Assembly: GCA_024734495.1 (NCBI GenBank)
Contig: JALMQS010000099.1
Coordinates: forward strand, 69,135,149 to 69,199,148
DNA from: Forficula auricularia
Lineage: Eukaryota; Arthropoda; Insecta; Dermaptera; Forficulidae
DNA: 64,000 nucleotides
Reading direction: 5' to 3'
In this document: piece after piece, positions 45,973-57,900 of the stretch
Layout: each line of letters starts with the position of its first letter
Numbering within the stretch: position 1 is the stretch's first letter
Program-made: the position numbers and the translations under genes
The notes under the pieces: generated by a model
Seen by the model: the letters and a program-made list of their open reading frames with translations, nothing else
Database searches by the model: none
Told to the model about the DNA's origin: nothing

Positions 45973-48900
45973 GTTGATTATTGTATATTATTAAAGAATT
46001 GTGTAATTATTCATTATATTAATCAAATAAAAGAAATATAAAATTATAAATAAACTGTTTCAAATCGGTGACAAAAATGTTGGCCAACGGTTGCATTATA
46101 ATCTTTGCGACTAGAATTTAACCAAAATACAACATTTGCAAAACGGAAAAGGCGAGACATATCTACCGTTTAAAACCCGTAATTCAACCTAATTAAAACT
46201 ATATAAAGACTATAATTCAACCATTCAAAAAGTTGAATTTGGGTTTTGTTTTGGTCTCTGTGCTATACGGGTGGATATTCTACACATAGGGAAATTCAAA
46301 ATTTTCTTAATAAAAAAAATTTGTCTCTTAAAAGTATATTAAAATAGATGATGATCCAAGGGGAACCCAAAAAAGGGACACAGGAAACGTAGGCGGAGTT
46401 AGCGAAGTATAAGAAGAGGGCTGAGCCCCGCCCACCTAGTATATATTATTTATATAAATGTAGGTATACTTATTTACATCAAGAAGAAAACATAACTCTT
46501 TCATTTCTTCTTCATAAAATAAATAATTAACATGAAAATATTATATAACTTGGGTAACAATTTTGGGGGCAAAATGGTAGTAATTGAATGACATATTCTG
46601 TTAAACCTATTTTATATTCGTCAAATATTTATTTATTCATGCATTTATTAACAGAAAATAAATTAAATATCTGATAAAGAAATTAATGTTTTTTGAGGGG
46701 GTTTTGATCTTCCATCTTCTGATATTAAATTCTTCTTCTCGATCTAAATTCAGGTTTTCATATTCTTCTCTCCCTATCTTATATTTTATTTTTACTTTAT
46801 CATACAGGGTATGGTCAAGTATTGTAATCGTGCATGAAAAAAGTGTTTTTTTCCTTCTTTTTTTCGAAATATCTAAAAAACGGGTGAAACTATTTTGATT
46901 AGAAAAATTGAACGAAACCATAGCATTTCGCTCTACAAAAAAGCTCTAATAAGTGAACATAGAAAAAATTATATTTCTCGAGATAATAATTGTTTTTTCA
47001 AAATGTCTGTTAGTCTGTCCGTCCGTCCGGTTGTCTGGTTGTCCGTTAGTCTGTGCGTTATCAAATTTTTGTGGACCAGCTAGCTCAAAAACTAGTGTTA
47101 ATATCGAAACCAAATTTCACACGTAGTTTTGGTCCATTGAGATTAAGAGCTGATTAGATTTTGGTGCATATCGACCCAAAATTAAAGGGGGTGGAGGGGG
47201 GGTTAAAAATTAAAAATATAGGCTCTTGTACCAAACTCAACCAAATTTTGTATACATAATCACTGGGACCCGAGAAGTCTAAAAATGCAAAAACTAACCA
47301 CCCAAAATGGGGGGGGGGGTGCAGTGTCAAAAAATCAAAATATAGGCCCTTGTACCAAACTCAACCAAATTTTGTATACATAATCAGTGGGACACCAGAA
47401 GTATAAAAATGCAAAAACTAACCCCTCCCCTCCTACATGATTATAAATAATTTTAGGGGCCAGGTTGTATGGTAAAGTCAAGTGGATGCCCACATCAGTA
47501 CACGTCAGCTTATTTCTTCATCATATCAGTTTTGTTTTATTAAATTTGTCTGAATCCTCATCAGAATAAGACTTAGTTCTATCAAAATTTATAATTTTCT
47601 CATTAATATATTAAAGAATAATCAAAACATTAATGAGAATTGTTTTGATCGCGCTTTTTAAACAAGATATATATCGCGAGACTACTGATGGTTGAAGCTA
47701 TTGGGGTCTGCTGAAGTCAGCAGACTCCAAAAGGAAATATACGATTAGTTCTATCAATAAACAAATCTTCTTAATGATGAACTAAATTAATGTTCCTGTT
47801 TTGAAAATCTTGTATTTCCCCGAATAACAGAGCTGTTAAAAAGTATAAGATTATAATTATATATTTCGAGATTTATTTTGCCATATTTCGAAATGCCCAT
47901 GACTGAATAAGTTCATTAGTGTAATTCAGTAAGTTCCTTGGTCCAATTTTATCTGCGGTCTACCTCAAAATCCTCTAAGACTATCACGCGAAATTTCTTA
48001 ATTAGTTGTTTTTTATTGAGAATAAAAACTGATTAGAATTTGTTTGGAATCGGATAATTAAGCCTCTAGTAAACATACTAGTTAAAATAATTAATGATAA
48101 AATCCATATTTTTGTCTCTTGGATAGATCTTTGATTTGATATAGGTAAATGTAATTGAAAGTATTATTTAATAAAGTAAAGGGTGTGTAGTTTCACAGTG
48201 AATGAAATAAAACTTAGAGAGGTTTTATACAAGCTCAATATATTTCGGATTATTAGTCCATCATCAGGAGTTTCGGATTATTAGTCCATCATCAGGAGTT
48301 TTACAGGTTATATATTGAGCTTGTAGAAACCTCTTTGAGTTTTATTTCATTCACTGTGAACTACACACCTTTACTTATTAAATAAAATCATGTTTCACCT
48401 AAAACCTACACCACTTTGCCTAAGTAAAGAAAGTATTATGTCGACAAAACACTGTCAATTCTCTAATTAAAAATCATCCTAGACATAATAATTATAGCTC
48501 AATGCTTACATTAGTAATTGTGTGTTAAGTGTTAAAGGTACAAAAAGAGGTCAAAAGTTCTAAGCCATATTTTATTTAAAATAGAAATTTTAAAATTATT
48601 TTCAGTCTATTTTCAAACAAATTTAATTTCACTGAATATAGATAGGTCATCATTAGAGACCGGATTCTTATGCAATTGCATATTTTGTTTGCCGCTAAGT
48701 ATGGCTCAGGAGATCAATTATCTATCCGAATCATGCATCTAGGAATTGGTTGAATTTTATACCGCATATTTTTGCATATTTCAGTAATATTGCTTAAAAT
48801 TGCTTATTTCGCGCCAAATACAGAGGTTTTAAAAGTAACTTTTCGGAGAAAGAATAAAAAAAAAAGATCAAATAAAATAGGAGGACACTAATTTAAATTC

Positions 48901-51900
48901 GAAGAAAACTTAAATAGGCCTCAACGACACGAAATATAGAGTTGGCGGACTACGAATTAGGATGTTGGATTAGAAAGGATGTAAACAAGGTACAAAACAA
49001 TAACCCACTCATTTTTTTCTCATTATTCAGTTGTACTAGATACTATATTCTACATGAAAATGATGAAAATCTTGAAATATTTTTCTTCCAAAGTAAAAGT
49101 GGGGTTTAAATTCGCCCCACGTACGTCTGTGGATGTGGAGCGCTCTTTTTCATCGTATAAATCAATTTTAAGTGACCGTAGACATAATAACCTGAAGATT
49201 ATTTAGAAAAAAACTAGTAAACATAATTTATTCACAATTACAATCAAATTTTAATTATTTTTGAGATGCTTAGTTAATTATTTAATTATTTCTTTATTTT
49301 TTTTAATGGCCTTCGGGAACTATAGCCCATTTTGGCCATTGAGTGTTCTTGTGTGTGGAAGTCTGTAAATTAGTGTAGTGACCAGATTTTAGCCGGTCAA
49401 ATATTTGCATTATTTTATTAGTTTATTATTTGTACGTCAATAAGAAAAGCTTGTTAATATAAAAAATAAAAGCAATACAATACAATCGTGTCTGTTAAAT
49501 AAAACTACCCCCCAGTATTTTTCGATCACATTTTTGAAACATTATTATATTTATTATGTTGATTTTATTCAAGTGCACCCTTCTAATATTTCTTTCAGTT
49601 TAATTTTTTTTAATATATTAATGAAATGAGAATTTTGTCCAATGCTTTACTCACTAAAAATACATAATTGACACTTGGTGTCTGTAGCTTACTTTATCAT
49701 TTTTTTTCTTTCATAGCACTCCTTCAAATATATAATCTTTTTGTCTTCAATTTTAATTTTTTAGTGCATATAAAATTTATTTTGCCATCTTTTGCTGCAT
49801 ATATTTGCATATTTCAACTTATTCTGCATATTACTTGCATATTTAAGCATTTTTAAATGCATATTTTGGCAGTTTTATTGAATAAAAATCCGGTCTCTAG
49901 TCATCGTATATAAATAAACAAATAAATAATTAGATGATAAAATTATTAGTAAATTTTAATTGACTAATTAGAATATTAACTAATTAATTAGAATACCAAA
50001 TAGATAGATTATTCTAATAAGTTTTTTAAGTCCGATTGATAAATATGGTAAACAGTGTTAAGATAATATTTTTCAATTGTTATTGTAATTACTACTTGCT
50101 CAATTAGTCTAAATTAAAAATACACTTGTATTTTAAGGCAGTTATTTCACCATATGGGCTTAGGATTTTTTTGAAATTTAGCAGATTATTATGTAAATAC
50201 TTCTGCATCGATTGGTGGCAAAACGAAATTTATGACCAATATAGTTCCGGAGATATTAAATTCCAAAATTAGAGTTTTTCAGGCTCTAATACATTACAGC
50301 ATTACGGTATACGGGATATCGGAAAGTTTAGATACATTTTTAATTATAATTAAAAAACTCTTCTTACCATTGTTATAAAAAACTAAACCAACATTAAACA
50401 ATATTCACAAAGAGAAACAAAGAGGTTGTCCTCTGCTTGATGCAAATAAACACACACATATATATCGAGATGATATATATTATTTATTTGTTTAAGACTA
50501 TAGTTTCGAAGAATTGGTCTTCATCATCAGTCTTTTTTAATTCCAAGCTGCCAACCAGTAAAAGAACATCACATTTTCAATATCCATATTCAATATCGAT
50601 ATTGACTCCATGAAAAACAACATTTATAATTAAAAAAAGACTGATGATGAAGACCAAGTCTACGAAACTATAGTCTTAAACAAATAAATAATATATATAT
50701 ATATAGATATATCATCTCGATATATCATGTGTGAATATTTATTTGCATCAAGCAGAGGACAACGTCTTTGTTTCTCTTTGTGAATCAACAACTCTGCTAC
50801 TCTGGGCAAAACAAAAACTTTTCAATTAAACAATATCTAATACATTTTTTAAGATAATTTTAATTCATAGTTACAACATAGTTTCTGAGATAATAATGAA
50901 TAAATAATAAAAAATGTATAATGAAAAATTTATAGTAAAAACAAGCTGGCAACAAAGCATTTATTTAACCTAAAAAATGGGTTAACTTTTGTACTTTTTT
51001 TGACGTTTTTTCGCTTCAGCCATTGTCGCAACAGCTTTCAATCGCTTATTAAGAACTTTTTGTTTTATAAATCTTCCTTTATATTGTACTTTACCTGTTA
51101 TTTCTATGATAAAATATATACAAGCTCGGACAGTGTTGCCAAATTTGTCAAACGAATACGGGATTGGTTAGTAGTGGTACATAAACAGTAAAAAGTTTTG
51201 GGCTTATCAATTATGAATCCTTATTGTCTGTTCCATATACTCTAGAATTAGCTTTTTGCTATTATTGTTGCGAAACAACTACCTTAAATATTTTTTATAA
51301 AATGAGTTCTGTATATTTAATAGAAATCATAAACAGAGAATTGCTTAAATATTATAATCCTAAAATATTAGATTATTTTTATTCTGTATTTCACACGAGA
51401 GGGCGACCGATTGGTCTCGCGAAGCTAGCAGGGCGGTCGAAAGGGTACTTATTGATTCAACAAATTTATTTATTTTTTTGTTTGCTCTTGTTTAGAAATG
51501 TCTGATGAAGGAAAATAATTTTCAAGTATAATTTTTCTGTATGTTTGTTTGACTGTCCATTTGTATGTGTGTCTGCCCGCGATAATCTGATTTTTAATTT
51601 AAAAAACTGTAGATGAAGATCAAGCTTCCGAAACTATAGTCTATAACAGATATTATATATAGGCTAGGGGTGAACCGCGACCTAATATGCTGTACACCTA
51701 CTTCCACTTGTACTTCCAAATATTTTCAAACAATTTCAAATATTTCCAAGTAATTCTAAATATTTCCAAGCACTTTCAAATATTTCCAAGTACTTCCAAA
51801 TATTCCCAAGTACTTTTAAATATTTCCAAGTATGATTGGAGTAATTTTTGGAGACGGACTGATAAGTGAATTAAGTGGATATCGATGAGGAGGTCCAAAA

Positions 51901-54900
51901 AAGAAGAAGATAATTTACACTATCTTTTTATTCATAAAACCGACGTTTCGGAGGCTATTCCCTGAAGAAGGAAGGAATAGCCTCCGAAACGTTGGTTTTA
52001 TGAATAGAAAGATAGTGTAAATTATCTTCTTCTTTTTTTGGACTGCGTCATCGATATCCACTTAATTTCCAAGTACTTCCAAAATACTTCCAAAGAGGTG
52101 TACACCTACTTCCAATCCCGGATCACCCCTCGTATATAGGTATATGACAACCTCATTGATTTCCCTTTAATATTCAACAACTTTGCTATTATCGATAAGA
52201 AAATAATCTTTTCGATTTCAAATTATATTTCATTCCTAAAAATAGATAAAAAAATGTTTTCCTATTCAAAATTATTCAAGTTTACTATCAATGTGAATTG
52301 TCTAGAGGCGCGATTCCCATGCTAAACACTATGAAATTGGCGTTCTGACAAATCAACATATTAAAAAACAATTCAATATTTACTATATTGAAATTATTAT
52401 AAAATTATATAATAATTTATTCTTTATTTTGATAAATAAAGCTCAGAATTTAAATACAAATGGTAAATAAATTTCCAGTTTGGAACAGTGTAAACATTCG
52501 AAATTATGAGAAGTTTTTATTGATTAGTTCATTATTATTCCAGGTTCGTTCTAATCGCCCTCTAACATTCTGATTCGAGTTGAGTTTGAACACCATTAAT
52601 TTTGAACACTATTAGTAATCATGATGGATAAAAACAACAGTTGTTTTTTGTTTTATTTTTTAATTCAAAACAATGCAAATCTGTCATATCATCGCTGTTT
52701 CTGCTTGATAGCATCGCTACTTATCTGGAGAGGGCCTTGATGAATCGCAAGAATCTTCAAGAGAGGGAAATCCCCTTAACCTTGACCTTTATGAAAGACG
52801 ATCCCCATCTTGGACAAAGATATTCAATTTTTAGGAATAAATTAAAGAGTACATCTTCTGCTTGATATAAATAACTAAATTATTAAAGTATTAAAATAGA
52901 TAATAAGGAAATTTTTTTATTATACGGGGTTCGAACAAGGGAACTTCATGTGTCCGTGCGATGTTTTTTAAAGAACTATGTTCTATTATCTGCTAAATCA
53001 GTGTTTTTCAACCTTTTTCATGACGCGACCCCCTTAGTATGAAAACAAATTTCGCGACCACCTATCCCTTGCTCTTTGAGAGGCCCGGCTCGTGACTTTG
53101 TCATTTTTTTTATAGTGAAAAACACATAAAAGCAGTAAAAAAGTATTCATTTATTATTTATTTTTAAACGACTTCCAATAAGGAGGAGGTTCTCAATTCG
53201 ACCGATTTTTTTTGTGTTTATGTTACCTCATATTTTCGCCAACTGTGAACCGATTTTGATGATTTTTTTGCATTGTGTTCAGTCTAGTTTCCGATTGGTC
53301 CCGTTTTTTTTATTGGTATTGAACCTTTTTTGATATGTTTGTTCAGGCATAACTTCTTTGTTTATCAACCGATTTGAATGATTCTTGTTTTATTGGAAAG
53401 AGGGTAGCTTAGGGGTAGTACCATATTAATTTGGTCAAGTTCTGATGATATGATCAATGACGAAATAACGTAAATCTCCAATTATGACCAAATAATCGAA
53501 ATTATAATAAATAAAATCTTAAATAAAAAAAATCTTTAAACATTCATTTAAAGCCCGCAAACGTTTCTAGAGAAATTCTATATTTATGAATTGAATTTTA
53601 TTATCATTTTCTGATTCATTCGCCCGACGCTTTCTCTTGCAAGGTATTATATAAGTCACTATTAATAACTTCAATAAAAATAAAAAAATAAAAATAATTT
53701 TTATAAAAAAATAAAACCGACTTCAAAAAATTTAAATGCAACAAATAAAATGATAAGAACTCAAAAATCAAATAAAATCCACTAAAAGGTATAAAATAAT
53801 TATCTTATTTAGTTACAACTAAACGACTAAATATTAACATTAAATTACTTTTTGAAGTCGGTGCCAAACATATACATTTTATGAATCGCACTCGACGGAT
53901 CTTACTTAGTACGTTTGGCGGGTACGCTCGCATATAGTTTGTTTGGCACCGACTTCAAAAGTAATTTCATGTTAATATTTCGTCGTTTAGTTGTAACTAA
54001 ATAAGATAATTATTTTATACCTTTTAGTGTATTTTATTTTATTTTTGAGTTCTTATTATTTTATTTGTTGCATTTAATTTTTTTGAAGTCGGTTTTATTT
54101 AATTTTTTATAATTTTATTTTTTATAAAAATTATTATAAATCCTTATATAAATTAATAAAAAAAATAATTATCGAAAAATGTATTATAAACCGATAAACC
54201 TACACAAAGTCATGAACCGGCCTGCCAGGCCCGTCGGCTCGTGACTTTGTGTAAAAATTTTCATTTTTTTTTTAAAGTAAAAAAGTATTGATTTATTATT
54301 TATTTTTATAAATCCTGTTATAAATTAATAAAAAAAATATATAATTATCGAAAAATGTATTATAAAAAATTAAAACTACACAAAGTCAAGAGTCGGGCCT
54401 GCCAGGCCCACCGGCTTTCTCCACAACTTCGAAAGATATAAACTTTAAATTTCTTATTATCAATTACTTTTCATTCGACAATCTTTACTAAAAAACGTTT
54501 TCTAAAACTTAGTGAAAATTTAGCCCTAGATGTTATTGAAATAATTTTTTTTATAAATTTTATTAAACCAATTATTTTACATTAATTAATGTATACCTTG
54601 TATTTTAGCTTCGATTTCGGAGATTGCTTCTCCACCATCGAGTGTCCTTATTAATCTTTAGTCCTTGTTTTTAATAAGAGGAAAAATCTAATTAGATAAA
54701 AAAACCTCTTTTCCGATAATTATTTAAATTCCATTATTCCCCAATCAAATCGATTGGTATTCTCTCTCCTCTCCTCCCTCGATTTTTATTGAAATAATTT
54801 AAATTTCTTAATTTTAATAAATTTTATTTGCCATGAAATATTAGTGGGTTTTAAAATAATAATTTAAATTTTCTAATTTAATATAATTATCGAAAAATGT

Positions 54901-57900
54901 ATTATAAACCAATAAACCTATTCAAAGTCACAAACCGGGCCTGCCAGGCCGCCGGCCTGAAAGGTCCGGCTCGTGACTTTGTGTAAAATTTTTCATTTTT
55001 TTTAATAGTAAAAATGTATTGATTTATTATTGATTTTTATAAATCCTTATATAAATTAATAATATATATATAATTCTCTAAAAATGTATTATAAAACAAT
55101 AAAACTACACAAAGTCAAGAGTCGGGCCTGCCAGGCCCACCGGCTTTCTCCAAAACTTCGAGAGATATAAACTTTAAATTTCTTAATAGCAATTACTTTT
55201 CAGTCGACGATCTTTACTAAAAAAGGTTTTCTAAAACTTAGTGAAACTTTAGCCGTAGATGTTATTGAAATAATTTAAAATTCTTAATTTTAATAAATTT
55301 TATTTATCATTAAATATTAGTGAGTTTTAAAAAAATTATTTCCCCTTTATTGTAACAAACAAAATCAATCAGATAAGTCGCTAAATTAGTTTCGATTGAA
55401 GGAGACAATAAAAGAGTGTGTCTTCTGCTGGAATTATAAATTTTATTTATTTATAACGAGACTATAGTTTCATTCACAAATTAATTCCTCTGAATCAATT
55501 GTAATAGACTGATGAAGAGGGCCAAGCCCTCGAAACTATAGTCTCGTTATAAATAAATAAAATTTATAATTCTAGCAGAAGACACACTCTTTTATTGTCT
55601 CCTTCAATATATAAAAATTCTGCTACTCTCGGCACAAAAACTTTCAATTTAAATTAGTTTCACCTCGTGTGCAACGGCCTTAAGACAATAAATTCATGTC
55701 AGCCGTGCCATTTAGCTGAATAAGTTGAGGGATTAACATCTTGATACCTAACAAAATGTTCACCCCTTCTTGTTTTAGGAAAACAATGTCCTACTAAGGC
55801 CGGTGGTTTAGGAAAATGTTCTACATTGTTCAATTGTCCAGCTTTGGATTCTGGAGGGTTCTGTAATAAAGAACATAAATGGATTGTCTGCTGTCCTATA
55901 GGTTCACCACGGCAGCGACGACCATGGATCAATGAAGTCGACTCCAATTCCTGGAATCAGCCGAATAGAGACTTTAGAAGACCACAAGAAATAAATATAC
56001 CACCGACCCGAGGTGCATCGTTCAATGGAAATAACGGATTCGCAATACCCTCACTGGAATCTACTATCTTTAATGACAATTCTAGGGTAATTTATTTATT
56101 TATATTATTGATACCTTTGTAAATCTGCTACCTATTCAAATATACCTATGTATAGATTGTAGATTTGATGCTTTGATTTTTGAAATGACCCCCCTGACAG
56201 CTGAAAACAATCCAGAAATAGGTGTAAATCTTTATTGTGATAAGTATTTCTCATAAAAAATGTCTAAAGTGGGTTGTTTCAGCTGAAATTTCTCTTGTGA
56301 TATTCAAATGTAAGTATTATTATTATCCATGTTAAATTATCCGAATTAACGCTGTAAAATGTTCACCCGAGGGGTGAACCGTGACCTAATATACTGTACA
56401 TCTACTTCCACTTGTATATCCAAATATTTCCAAGTACCTACTTCCAAATATTTCCAAGTAATTCCAAATATTTCCAAGTAACTCCCAATATTTCCAAGTA
56501 CTTTCAAATATTTCCAAGTACTTCCAAATATTTCCAAGCACTTCCAAATATTCCCAAATAGTTCCAAATATTTCCAAGTAATTTCTACTATTTTCAAGTA
56601 CTTCCAAATATTTCCAAGTAGTTCCAAATATTTCCAAGTACTTCCAAATATTTCCAAGTACTTCCAAAATACTTCCAAAGAGGTGTACACATACTTCCAA
56701 TCGCGGATCACCCCTCGTGTTCACCTATCCATTTTATTATTATTATTTTTATTTATTTATTTATTTTCTTAATTTTTTTGAGTGTCTTATATTTTTTAGT
56801 GTAGCCAAGTAATAGATGTTGAATCATCATTGAAATATTGGTATAATGCATTTGAAATATTTGAAATATAAATAAAATTTGTAACTGGAATAGCAGGGAA
56901 TTGGACAAAAATTTTAAACACAGAGTTTTTATTAAATGGGCCAGATTTTTCGTCAATTTATTTTGACTTCTTCAGTGGCCCATCACTCTTTGTCAAAAAA
57001 CATATTATTATACTACAAAACATCAATTGTTAAAGAAAAGTCCAAGTTAATTGGAGCCAGGAATGTTTTCAAAAAACGATTAATGATGTTTTGTCGTATA
57101 GTGAAATTGTTTTTTGACAAATGATTAAATGGGCCACTGAAGAAGTCAAAATAAATTGACGAAACGTCTGGCCCATTTAAAAAACACAGTTTTTTCATCT
57201 TTTGTCCAATTCGCTGCTATTCGTGTTACAAATTTATTATTGATGCAAATGATACAACATTATATAAATAAACTATTCTAAATAAACATAAATATTTTTA
57301 TATAGTCAGAACTTTGAATGGTTCTCTATCATATAGGTGGGGGAAATCAATTATACTTGATAATATGATTTTTTTTAATATTCTTTATTGTCAGTGAGAG
57401 ACGTTTCGACAACGATGTCCCATTATCAGTCTGTAAAAACACAAAAAAAAAAAATACTAAATCAAAATACAAATGTATTATTCATGAGAATCTCTCAAAG
57501 AAAAATAACAGCTGTCGTTAAATACAATCTCACCTCACAGACCTTCCTTACATATAGCTCACAAAAAAATTACCCCCGCCCCCCCCTACACATATACCAT
57601 AGAGAAATTTACACACTGATTAATTAATTATCTCAGAGCACTGAAAGAAAAGTCGAAATAAATATTTTGTATTCCTTTAAAATAATAAATATTTGAAAAA
57701 GTGGTAAGATGGCCCCAATCTTATATTATGAGATATAAAAATAATTTATATTATTTTGACAATCACTTCTTTGTAAAAATTTAATTAATCAGAAGGTATA
57801 AATTTAAGTAAAAATCACAGGTTTCAAAAAATATTTCGAAAAAAATCAGGTTAAGAAATTGTCTAGGTAATATGACCTGGAGGGGTGAACCGCGACCTAA

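Noticed and set aside
45733..46041. ORF of 102 codons with a long Tyr-Ile run
   Set aside because: Reads through the TA microsatellite in the centre of a foldback.
53795..54110. Possible CRISPR-like or regulatory inverted array
   Set aside because: A single long foldback, not regularly spaced direct repeats; the genome is eukaryotic.
56346..56724. Two overlapping minus-strand ORFs of 112-121 codons rich in Tyr, Leu, Glu and Trp
   Set aside because: They are translations of the 20-bp minisatellite inside a hAT-type MITE; length follows unit number, not protein selection.
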